Of a stretch of 64,000 nucleotides of DNA, positions 49,003-60,212 are shown piece after piece (position 1 is the first letter of the stretch; every line of letters begins with the position of its first letter). The notes below the pieces were generated by a model, which saw nothing but the letters and a program-made list of their open reading frames with translations, did no database searches and had not been told where the DNA came from. Made by a program: the position numbers and the translations under genes. Origin of the DNA: Lophius americanus (lineage: Eukaryota > Chordata > Actinopteri > Lophiiformes > Lophiidae). The stretch is taken from positions 11,838,001-11,902,000 of the forward strand of contig JBBDHG010000015.1 of the NCBI GenBank assembly GCA_037951165.1. Direction: 5' to 3'.

Positions 49003-49003
49003 C
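48973..49003. repeat. (TTA)n microsatellite
   Basis: About ten TTA units with the same 5' flank as the array at 13999. Confidence 0.95.
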
Positions 49004-49204
49004 CTTTCACTGTCACACCTGCATGCTTAGCCTATCACCATCAGCCACATCCATTTAATCACTGGCACACCTGCATGCTTTGCCTCGTCATCACTTCATA
49101 ACCATCGACCGCTATGTAAGGAAAACAGCGTTTTTCTAAGAAAAAAAAAAAAGACCCCCCTTTGTGAATAAAATAAATCACGTTACAAGATAGATCTATT
49201 TGAC

Positions 49205-49972
49205 AGGATGTATCCCAAGGAATAAAAATGACTCTTGGGGTGACATTTAAAAACAGACAGAGTGGGGGCTGCCTCGACGTGAGGGGGCAACTCATTCCAC
49301 AGTTTAGGGGCTGCCACAGAGAAAGCTCGGTCGCCCCTCATTTTCAGTTATGATTTAGGGACGACCAGAGGCAACTGGTCAGCTGACCTCAGCGACCTCG
49401 ACTGAGTGTAAGTCTGTAAGAGGTCAGAAATGTACGTGGGTGCCGACCCATTTAAGGATTTAAACACAAACAATAAAACCTTATATGAATCCTAAAACGT
49501 ACTGGTAGCCAGTGACGAGAGGCCAGAATGGGGGAGATGTGCTCTCGCTTACATGAGCCTGTTAGAAGCCGAGCGGCGGCATTTTGAACCAACTGTAGAC
49601 GTGAGAAAAGAGTCTGGCTCACGTCAAAGTAAAGTGCATTTCAGAAGTCCAGGCGGGTTGTAATAGAAGCATGAATAAGCTTTTTAAAATCATTAAGGGA
49701 TAAAAAGGTCTTAACCTTAGATAAAAGCCTCAACTGATAAAAACCCGGATTCAACCACAGAGTTTATCTGTTTATCAAGTTTAAAATCAGCGTCCACTTT
49801 TACGCCAAGGTTTGAAACAAGAGATTTTAAAAACGGCCGCAGGGAGCCCAGGTCCATAGCAGAGGCATCGACGGTACCATTAGGTCCAAACACCATGACA
49901 TTTGTTTTGCTATCATTAAAATGTAAGAATCTTGTTGTAATTTATCTCCGGGGAGTGATGAGGTCGGGGCCT
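49205..49972 (-). mobile_element. LINE ORF2 C-terminal relic
   Basis: The minus strand reads LIHASITTRLDF (stop) NALYFDVSQ, LFSRLQLVQNAAARLLTG, REHISPILASRHWLPV, then KMRGDRAFSVAAPKLWNELP and APTLSVFK. This is the well-known C-terminal end of L2/Rex-type fish LINEs, broken by stops and frameshifts. Confidence 0.85.
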
Positions 49973-50559
49973 AGACGCCAAATGACATGTTTTAATAAAC
50001 AATGATAACTTGTCTGACTGAACTGAACCATTTCAATCCATTACACATAAACTACCAAATTTTTAATAAAACTTTCTAGAAAAGATGGGTGGAATGAGGA
50101 GGTTATTCATGTTTGGAGGAGATCCAGTTGAAAAGGCAGAGTCAGGAATCTTTTCTGGATAGATCTGAGTTATCTGATGACAACTGGTGATACTGAACTG
50201 ACTTGGTGGAGGTTTTCACTCCATCAGTGCTTTCAAGTTTTGAACGAAACCGCGCCTTTCATTAATATGATAAACAAAAAAATAAAGGGCACAACAAATG
50301 TTTCCTTTAATTTTATTTAATTTTGTCTCTGTTTTTTTTCCATTGATCCCATCAACATTATTTCAGGTTATTTTATTTTTTTGTATTTCATGTAGACTCT
50401 CCAGAATGCTTTCAACACTGTTTAAATCCAGAAAAATCCAGCAGTTTTAGTTGTTTCACTTTCAGGAAAGTCAAATGTTGAAACGAGAGGTTGGTGATTT
50501 TGATGAAATATCAGATGTCATAAATAAAAAATAAGATGCAAACAATTTGCTGCTCTTCG

Positions 50560-51290
50560 TTTGATTTCATTTTGTCGTTTTTTAAAATGATGTCATCACC
50601 GCCAAACAATTCCTCAGATGTTTTTTTCACTGAGACAGGTTTCATTGTGTGCAGTATGATGAGCGTGTCAGTTGGAGAGCTGCAGAAGAAGATCAGATAC
50701 GCATGAACATACAATGTTGTCACAGTGAGTGAGTGACAAACAGATGATGCTCAGACATGAAATGTGTGGATGATGACAACCCACAGAGTAATTGATAGAA
50801 ATACAACCTCTGAAGGTTTCATATCAGTATGTATGTATGAGAATATTTCACTAATGACTATCACATTCTCTTAATCCTCAATAGAGTCTGATCGGGATAT
50901 ATCGTCTGCCAACTCTAACGGCCGTGATAGCTAATCGTGTTGTTTAATAAACTGATCGATCAGCCTCTCCTAAACCTTCAATATCTCCTCTTCCATTTCT
51001 CCAATGTCCTCTGCCAGATGCTTTAACCCCTCCAGCTCTTTTCCCACCCCTTCCACACTGGACTCTTCTTCTACTGCGGTACTGTAAATATCAGATTTAA
51101 CTGCTTTGTAGTTGGTGACATAAAGAAAATGTGGACATAAGAAAATCATTAGATAGCTCCATTAATGAAAGACATGTAGTTTAACAATTGTACATTTAGA
51201 CAAAGGATCTGCTGTTTTGTGATTCCACAGTACAAATGACAGGAAATACTGACAAACTAACATGTAATTACATTGTGATTATAAAATTAA
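50560..51290 (-). pseudogene. repeat-protein gene family, copy 3 (decayed)
   Basis: Intron sequence at 51134-51288 (TCCATTAATGAAAGACATGT.GTTTAA..CAA..GTACATTTAGACAA) aligns with the copy 1 and copy 2 introns. The 3'UTR at 50560-50690 (ATGATGTCATCACCG..AATTCCTCAG..GTTT..CACTGA) aligns with theirs. Between them a last exon can be read, 51070-50970, with acceptor ..GTAG|AA in the family phase: EESSVEGVGKELEGLKHLAE then DIGEMEEEILKV and a stop. It is acidic and without DY repeats. No signal-peptide exon, leader or promoter was found to the right, so it is probably a truncated pseudogene; a diverged gene with a distant first exon is possible. Confidence 0.5.
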
Positions 51291-54200
51291 AATAATTAAG
51301 ACACAAAACAAGGGCACTATAGGAGGAAATTTAAGTAAAACTGTCAAATGGATCAAATAAAAGACCAGAACATTTAAAAAGAAATGTCATGACTGAAGTA
51401 GATGGACTGAATTACCCAAAGTCAGAAAGCACTAATATTAATATAATATTGACTAATATATTAAGTCATAATATTGTTAAACATTGACCTTACTAAATTG
51501 ATCAAATAAATGTGATAATACCACAATGACTAAAACAACCTCACCCCTAAAAGTGACAGTAGAATCCTGTGTAATTATTGATTTTGATATTGATATGTAA
51601 ATATAAATGTGTGTTATGAAGAACTCTGAACAGGGACGTGTCACACAACACTTCACTCAAACCCCAATAACACTTTCAACTATTGCCTGTGTTTAAATTC
51701 CACTCTTTATTTCTATTGATGATCATTTCTGTAGTACTTGAATTAATCTAGGACACACTTAATGTACTGTAATGTATTTTGATGTTCTAGTTGTGCAATT
51801 CACTCACAACTCACAAGTTGTATCAAATCAATGATATTTTTTTTGTGCGAGTTTTCATTTAAATTTTCACCTGCTACAGTTTTAAAAAGCTAACTTTTAC
51901 TCAAAAAATATTCATTAAAGTGGATTTAAGTACATTTATTGCATTAAATAACTCACAGAGTTCACTTTTTTGAGCAAATAAGGTTCTTTGTAGATTTGCC
52001 AGTTTTTTTTCTTCCACTGAATTACACTGAATTAATTTTGTGCATGTACCACATGACACACAGCATTTCCATCAATGGTTATATTATTGGTTTTAGTCGC
52101 TGCGTTTTGTGGATGGAGGCCTGCGGAACAAACAACAACCTCATGTTAGAGCAGACTAATTCATCACGTTCATTTTGCACATGCGAGGATGCCCGGAGAA
52201 ACTGTGCACTGACAGAGGCACAGAAATGCAAAATAGAAATATAGAAAAGGCTTCTCCTTACCTTTACTGAGTTCACCTTTGTCTCGTTGTCACATCCCTC
52301 TGTCTATATTCAATTCATGTAGGACCTCCGTCCATCTTTCTTTGTCAGTAAGGATGTTCTGTTTTTGCACCAGACATTCATTTGTTATTTCTCAAATTTA
52401 TTTTCCTACTGATTTTATAGTATCTGATGTAGGTTGATCTTGTATTAGTCCTATTTTTGAGCTAACAGATTTCTGGATTGTGATATTGAGTTTCTTTAAA
52501 ACATGTAACTGCACCCTCTGGTGATTCTATCTGAGGCTTGCATGTTGGTCATGCATTCCCAAACTGGTTCCGGTTGTTACAGTGACATGGTGGAATAACA
52601 AACACACTGCAAAAGCATCTCAATATAGTAAAAAGTTTTTTCCCGCGAAATTAGTCCTGAGTTTTGACTGCTTGTAATAAACACACATGCTTATATTCTG
52701 AGATTGTTCTCCCACAGTATCGTTGTTTCTGCACCACATTCAAAAAGACTTTAGAAGTTCTGGAAACTTAAATATTTGTGTAGAATTGTTCTAATGGGAA
52801 AATGTTGGGCACCAGCAGCATCTGCCTTCTTTTGTTTTCCTAAAATTTAAACAATTTGATAGAGTTCTTGCAAATTATGTACGCACTGCTTAATGTATTG
52901 GATTAAAAAGTAGCAGTAACTGAATATTTCTGCTCTGATATTTCAAGACTTTTTAAATTTATGAACTCAAAAAACTTCTGGCCTTACTTTTTTATAGGGC
53001 CCATAACTCATTTGAGTTTACAGTGTTCTTATTCCTTCCCCAGATTGTGATGATGCTCCCAGCTCCTTCATGAGTGGGTTATAAAAGGGAATTATTGAAC
53101 GGAGACCCATTTGTAGATTATCTATTCCCGTGTCTCATAAATCTCCTGAATGCCTTTGACCTCTGACCACAAGAGGGAGACAGACTGATTCACACACACA
53201 CACACACAGGCCTCCTCTTCTTCCTTCACACCAGGAAACAAGCTAAAATGCTACTAGAATCTTAGATTTTGACAAGATTTCAGAAGAATCTGAGCTCATG
53301 ATGAAAGCCAGTGCCTGATTCAGGACACGGAATTTTGGAAAGCCAGTTTTTCTATTTTTATTTTATTTTATTCATATTAAAACATCCCATTAGGAGAGTA
53401 GGGCTTGCATATTGTAAATATAAAAAAAAGGTCTGTATATACCATACCCATGCTTCCATGTATTCCTGAATGGGCTTGCTCATCACAGCTCCATAGCATC
53501 TGTTTGAAGTCAATGTTACTAACCCGTCTCTTGCTTATTTTACTTCAAATTCTATGATATGATGTGATCACTGGAACTAAGCATTAATATTTATAGTGAT
53601 TTTATTTCTTTTTTTTGCTACAGCAGTTTGATTTCTATATATTGAAATAAGAGTACGGAATAATCCTTTAAGAGAATATAACGTATGTTGGAAGTATCAT
53701 TGACAGATTGTTTTTACTCGATTTGATAAGTAAGCTGTTGTAGTTTATTAATGTCTGCACTGCAAAAAGAAAAGAAGAAATTTCAAGAAAGTGATAAAAT
53801 ATTTTTGAGAAAAGAAAATTCTAAATTGTTTTGCATTGGAAAGTAATCTCAAACTTTGTCTTACTAAGATATTCCAGATAATACGGAGCTACAGCTAGTG
53901 CTTGAGACGCTGTTTTTAATCCAACAGAACCCAGCCCTATTTATCCTTGAATGAAAATTATGTGCGCTATAAACAGACAAAATGGATTTCAGAAACGCAG
54001 CCCCTTGTCAGAGATCTGTGATGTTACATTTGGCTTTTATGGTTACTTTTTTTGAAAATAAAACAGCTTCAGTCTTTTTGTTTTTGTAGTTTAGGAATAG
54101 ACAGATATCCCTTTTTTTTATTTTTCAATTGCTAGACTTTTATGGTAATTTCAAGAAATCTATCCAAGCGAAATTTGCGTTCTCCAACGGGAGATGTTTT

Positions 54201-57040
54201 TTTTCTCGATACAAGGGTAGTTGATTATATTTGATAACATTTGGCTTCTTATAGGAGGTCTATTTTTTTAGATTTTTGTTAGTGTGGATGACAAAGAACC
54301 GTTTTGAAATCAACAGCAAAACTTCAGAGGTCAGGTTACCACAGAAAAACACACGACCACACACAGATGCAAAATGGACGGGAGCGACGTGTGGTATGGG
54401 GGTGGGGATGGTTTGAGAAGACAGAGTGGTTACATGCCTGCTCCGGGGGGCTTTTTCATAATCTATTAGTGTTTCTGATCAATCATCAAAACACCCGAAA
54501 CGAAGGCCAAACTTCTCACGCCTTTTTAATGTTACTGCACGTTGAAATACAGACCTTGTTGTTGAAAAGAACAGAACAAACGATCTTGCCTTGCCCCGGA
54601 CATGCAGCTACTGAAACTTGGAGGGGAACACAATGGAGCCCGAACCCTCTGAGGTCATGGCAGCCTGCGCCGTCGCTGAGAAGAGTCAAGAGGTCAGACA
54701 AAGGGTCAGAGGTCAATTTTAAGGTTATTAGAATAATAAGTGCTTCTCTGTATGGGGATTCTAACAAACCGAAGAACAACACACTAAGTATTCAGGGATG
54801 CCACAACTTAAGCAATACTGGCAGCATCATCATTCAATTTAATAAATTTAATCCAGGATGTTTCAGAAATATGTTAAAAAAGAATGAAAAAAGAGAGAGT
54901 TTACAACATTTATTGTTTGATGTATAGCTGAACCTTTTCTAACATTTCTCTTCTTCGTCTTCCGGCTTGTACGTATAATGAGAATTGTTAAACCACCGTG
55001 GAATTGATATGAGAATTTAAGCAGTATTCCCTGTTTTAACCACTTTTCTTTTTTTTTTGCAGTTTGACTTTGTGACTGTTTACTTAAGTTAGATAAAATC
55101 CAAACATTTCCTGGTTTGAATGTAAGCAGTTGAGCTGAAATGCTCTTATAAAGTATGGAATAAATTTAACATAAGTTACATAATGCCTTCAGGTTGAACT
55201 ATTTACGTAATTATATTTTTTAGCATGCATGAGACATTTCTAATTGGGACATGTTTTATCCCTGGTCTGAAGAATCCGTGTCAAAAAATACTTTCTAATG
55301 GCAAGAGAATGAACTTTTTTAGCTGACTCAATAAAAAAGAGAGAACTGTGCTTCTCAATCCGTTATTAGTTTTCTTGGCAAAAGCTCTCAAAATTAATGT
55401 TGCTAAGTTAAAAAAACAGCGGTCAAGTTTATGTATTTTGCAAATACGATGAAAAACATACTATCAAAGCTTAACGTAACTTTACAGATGTCTAACAGGG
55501 CGCAGCATCGCAAAAATGTGTTGTATGTGGTCTAATCCTGGCAAAGACATGACCTCCTCAGTGGAGGTAATAATAATAACTTATTAAGAATGTTTTTCAT
55601 AGACACTGCTAACCATCTTTGGCACCACTGTAAACACATCACACTAAGCCTAACAGACAGGTGTACCAACAGAACATTAGTGATTGAGAAGGTGCTCAAA
55701 CATCCAGGGGCTTGGACTCACTTCTGATTTTACAGAGAACATAAAGATAAAACCATTATTTATCTATTAAAAAACATGAATGTGGCAATGATCATGATCA
55801 TCTCAAAGCGAGGTCCATGACAAAAGTGATTCGCCAGCTGCTAAACTCTCACAGTTTAGGACGAGCTTCATGAACAGTTTGATAGGATATCAATAGATTA
55901 TATTTTATAAAAATGATTGATCTTGTCTTCCATAAACGTTTCTGTTGTGCTCGACACAAATGTGATTCTTAGAACCTGCTTCTGTGAGACTTCTATGTTT
56001 AGCGTCTTCTATGGATCAGACATATCCCCGCTACATTCAAATAAAAACCTAGGACTGAAAACCCCTGACTGTATCACTCCCCCATCATGATCCCTTATTT
56101 CTATAAAGATGTGTTGCTGGTCTCCCCACAGAGGGAGGAACACCACATCACTTTCTTGGCAGACATGATGGATCGGTGTGTGCCTTCTCCTATGTTGGTA
56201 CCAGCTCTTCTCCAAATATTACCCTCTATCTACCTGAGCCCGACAGTTTTTGTCCTGCCATCTACAAAGGCTTTGTGACCAATCTATGACCCTCGCCTCA
56301 GATATGAACGAGAGCAGCTCGGATGCAAGCTGAGTCATGCACGACTCCTCCAGTCCATCAAAACCACAAACCATGGTCAAATAAAAACCTGCAGCTCTCT
56401 TTATGGAGCTGAAAATAAATCACAGATATGACTGCACTGCCTGCACATACTACAGGGGCCAACTAGGGAGCGGGGGAAATCCTTGCAGAAATAAATCTCC
56501 ACTATTTTATTTTTGTATCACTGAACATGATAAGCGGTTACGGATAATTAAATGAATGAATGAACTGTTTGAGGCTGTTTGACATTGGGTTTTTGGTATG
56601 ATCATGTTTATTATATAATAGAAAGAATAATATAAGAGTGTGTTTGTGCTGCAGTGGCATAATGGGCAAGATAAAACTAACATCTGGAAATATCATCAAT
56701 GTTCCTTAATATGTGTAGTACTAATGAGTGATTGATAGTGGGTGTAGTCAAAGGTATCTTTCTTGCTCCTTTAGATTAAATGATTTAGCATCTTCGTGTG
56801 GGCTCATCTCATGTTTGCAGAACAGCTGACTGTGCTTGAAGGCAGCGGTGCCATGAACCAACCTAGAAGAGTACTGCTCAAACACTAAGCCTCCTCCACA
56901 GGGTCTTTCTGGTGGGAACCATTGCAGAGCAGATTCTGATGCGGGAAAATGACTTTACTCCGGGATTTTAGCAGAGATGAACAGAGTATGCATGAGCGAT
57001 TTTTATTCGCTCTCCTGCCCAAGAGGCTCTGTAGCTGAGA
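51291..57040. other. gene-free region upstream of nat8l
   Basis: AT-rich, with no exon I can support. Frames at 51996-52244, 54304-54927 (207 aa) and 56009-56278 show no domain or splice partner. 53190-53210 is a short CA run. Confidence 0.6.
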
Positions 57041-57042
57041 GG

Positions 57043-57110
57043 ATGTGTGTGTGTGTGTGTGTGTGTGTGTGAGTGTGTGTGTGTGTGTATGCCTCCACAC
57101 ACACACACAG
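57043..57110. repeat. (GT)n and (CA)n inverted pair
   Basis: About 20 GT units are followed, after ATGCCTC, by a CACACACACACACA run. The two halves are complementary and can fold into a hairpin. It lies 1.3 kb upstream of the nat8l TATA box. Confidence 0.9.
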
Positions 57111-58383
57111 CTCCTCCCTCCCTAAGGAGGGAGGAGGAGGAGGAGGGAGTGGGAGGTTGCAGCCTTATCAACAGCAGGTTGCCTCTGATGAACCAGTTCA
57201 AACTAGTTCTGTCTTACAGCTGGAGGTTTCAGGTTTTCAAATGTTCTGAATTCAAGTTTTTCTCCTTACATTAAAGTGTCAATGGAACTTATAATATAAT
57301 GATGTCTGCCACTGATGCAGAGCCGATATTTAATGAAATCCTAATGTGTAAACATCCTAATGTGTTGATATTATTGCCCTACATGGGAGGAAACTTTTGC
57401 CATTTACCTGCAATGGTCAAATAAACATGTTTCATCTGAGCTTATATCGAAGCTGTCACAATAAATTCATTTCATTGATGGTAGTTTGATGGCGCGAAAA
57501 CGGTCACGGTTAATAATAGGGAGTGTCAGGGGCAACAAAGAACCAGATCGGGAATCATCGTGCGTAAAGCCGGTATTGTCGCTCCTACTTAGTACACGAC
57601 GCAGATAGGCCGATGGGGGGATTTCAGAAGTGCAGTAAAGCGAGATATAATCTCAGTGTTTGGACTGGTGGATGACGAGAGCAAGGCGACAAAGCCAGTG
57701 GAAACCGCGCAGGAATCACTGCAGTGCAGCAGAGCTGTCAGTCAACAGGCGAGAAGGAGGTTGCGCGCAGCCAACTGCGCGCCTGCAGTCGGTGCCCACA
57801 CACACCACACGCACTGCAGGCTGTGTAGCATCATTTTGGTGTCGTTTCAGGTCAGGATATAAATCTTTATGGTGTATAACCGAATTTATGACTTCATCGT
57901 GGTGGAACGTCTGCCTCACAGCCACCATCACACCAGATAATCTGCGTCACCTGCGAAATCTAACTATAAACCTGCATTGCAAATCGTTAAAAATACATAA
58001 TTCTAAATTATAACTAGCCTTATGACATATTCTAAGCTTCAATCGCCCTACTTCGTGGATGTTGTTGTTTGATGCGTCGCCCCCGCTTTACCTTGCGCCT
58101 CTTTCGCATCCCTCAAAGCCATCATGCATGGATCCTCCTCACTGAGAGACATAATGAAGACAACCTAGTTCCGAAGCAACCTCCATCGCACCCCCTCCTC
58201 ACGAGCCCATATCTTCAAAATACATCGACACACACAGGGCTGATGAGATGCAGAAAGAGCTGCCGGGTCTGTCTCTCCCCCCTCCTCCCTCATCCATAAG
58301 CATTCAACGGCGCAGCGCTTCCACCAATCTGTGCATCCAGAGGACCATCCCAACCCCTGAACCTGAATCTACCCGCCCTGCCC

Positions 58384-58394
58384 ATTTATAAATA
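58384..58394 (+). promoter_or_regulatory. nat8l TATA box
   Basis: TTTATAAATAC in an otherwise GC-rich stretch, 165-175 bp before the nat8l start codon. Transcription would start near 58415-58425, giving a 5'UTR of about 140 nt. Confidence 0.6.
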
Positions 58395-58558
58395 CTGCTT
58401 GGATCAGACCGGCGAGTCTTGGTCGTCATAAACGCTCAGGGTTGCAGCAGAAACACCCCCTTCGTCTTATCCCCTCCATCATTTCTCTGTTTTTTAAAGA
58501 AAATCCCACGCCCATCACCCATTTTCACCCTCATTCTGTTCTTTTTGCGGCCAGTTGC

Positions 58559-60212
58559 ATGTATTTTTCGTCTCCCAAAATGGTTTGCGAGACTAAAATT
58601 GTTGCGGATGAACATGATGCTATACCTGGGACCAAAAAAGAGTCAATCATGTGGAGCTCTCCGGCATCCGGCGCGGCTCTAAACCCCAGCGAGGCCAAGG
58701 ATGTGAGGAAAGATGCGGTTTTTATCCGCGAGTTCGAGCGCGAGGATCAGGAGGAGGTGCGCCGAATCTTTTATGAGGGTATCATGGAGAGGATACCCAA
58801 CACGGCGTTTAGGGGGTTCCGGCAGCGGCCCAAGATCCAGTTCTTATATGCTCTTCTGACAGGTAAGTGTCCTCATCGTCTTACATCACTTTGTTTGGTT
58901 TATTATATTAAAACACATCACATTAGGTTTCAGACATATCTCTAATGATGGCTACAGGAAACTTCAGCTGACATGAATTATGTATGAAGGAGTTATTCCT
59001 GAGCCCGCATCACGCTGCAGACTCACACTTGTATTTACATCCTGCTGTGATTTATCTGAGTAACTTGCCTTTGTGAATCTAACAGTCCTCTGCGTGCGGC
59101 GGTGATGTAGCCGACAGTTAACCTGAATCTGTTGCAGCCGTTACGCACTGCCGACCCGGCTTCTTTACGCACCGGCATGTTGCTCATCATGCAACAAAAG
59201 GCATGGCCAAGCGCGTGGTGCACATGTGTAAGTGACGGGCCTGCTGCTGCTGCTGCTGATGTGATGACATGCCGTTGTCGTGAATGAATGAATGAACCTG
59301 AGGATTGGCCGCGCGCACGCACCCGAAAAGCACTCCCTCGCACGTTCACATGCACACAAAAACGCCCCTTCAACCCCCACCTCTGCACAGCAACCTCTGC
59401 GCCACTTGTGGGCTGAGCTCCTTTGGCTTTTGTTGATGTTGCCGGTGCAAATGAATGCACTTGGCTTCGCGCGCGTGGAAATAAACCACGATCCAAACAG
59501 CTTTGGCATGAAAAAAGTCGCTTATTGTGCCGTTTATCCAACCGAAGTCGCAGAACATGATAGTCCTGCATGTAAAATACTGCAATTCCATTACGCAGTG
59601 GTATTTAATAGCGCTGCAAGTCCTTTCAGCGTGTCAGCACTGATGTTTCACGCCACGCTGAGGTGCAGTAGAGTAAACTAACTATGTTATCGCATGCCAC
59701 GCAACAACATTTTATGCAGCATCCAGCTTACTCGTTTGTTTCTCTCTGCGCCCCCCAGTGTCACACCCGAGCAATAACTCCAATATGGACTCCAGAAGTT
59801 GCCACTTTTTGAATTGCTGCAGTTTTACTGATGTGCTTTTCTCCATTGTTTCGTCTCTAGTCTCTTTATCAACATGTGCATATCTAACAGTTTCTGATGT
59901 AGCGTTTTGATTTACAGATGCATGTGAGTGTCACGATGCCTGTGCTGAGTTTCTGCTGTATGTGTATGGGGTCGAATTCTTCCAAAATCAAACATGTGAT
60001 TCTCTTTTCTGACAGGTTTCGTTTATTTTTCTTCCATTTCTCCATAGTAATGTGCTTTTTCATGACCAAATCCGTCACGCTGACCTGCTGTGCACCCCTC
60101 ATTCTCATGGGTGCGCGCTACTACTACAGCAGGAAAGTTATCCAGGGCTATCTGGACTGTGCTCTGCACACGGACATGGCGGACATAGAGGCTTATTACA
60201 TGACACCTACAG
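58559..60212 (+). CDS. nat8l: N-acetylaspartate synthetase (NAT8L), exons 1-2, 3' part outside the window
   Basis: NAT8L makes N-acetyl-aspartate from aspartate and acetyl-CoA, mainly in neurons; it is a membrane-anchored GNAT enzyme. Exons: 58559-58862 and 60048-60212, phases agree (ACA G|TA ATG). The start MYFSSPKMVCETKIVADEHD matches the human MxxxxPxMVCETKIVA pattern; an upstream in-frame ATG at 58442 is not conserved and is not preferred. Exon 1 ends with the near-invariant FYEGIMERIPNTAFRGFRQR. Exon 2 encodes the hydrophobic hairpin (VMCFFMTKSVTLTCCAPLIL) and RYYYSRKVIQGYLDCALHTD, then MADIEAYYMTPTG. For exon 2 an earlier AG (60015) would bring a stop, so the CCATAG acceptor at 60047 is used. 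The acetyl-CoA-binding GNAT domain (last exon) is not in this window. Confidence 0.95.

Noticed and set aside
52079..52276. Minus-strand frame with a signal-like start (LFYISILHFCASVSA), considered as the missing first exon of copy 3
   Set aside because: No similarity to the MKMQILLLAFAF exon of copies 1 and 2 and no matching leader or promoter. A possible donor follows codon 4, before the hydrophobic part, which argues against it.
54304..54927. 207-codon plus-strand frame
   Set aside because: It has no recognisable domain, no splice sites in place and poor codon pattern, it overlaps an 88-codon minus-strand frame, and it sits in AT-rich gene-free DNA. It is likely chance, though a search would settle it.
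56009..56278. Short frames near 56.1 kb considered as a conserved exon
   Set aside because: No family was recognised and no phase-compatible neighbours were found.
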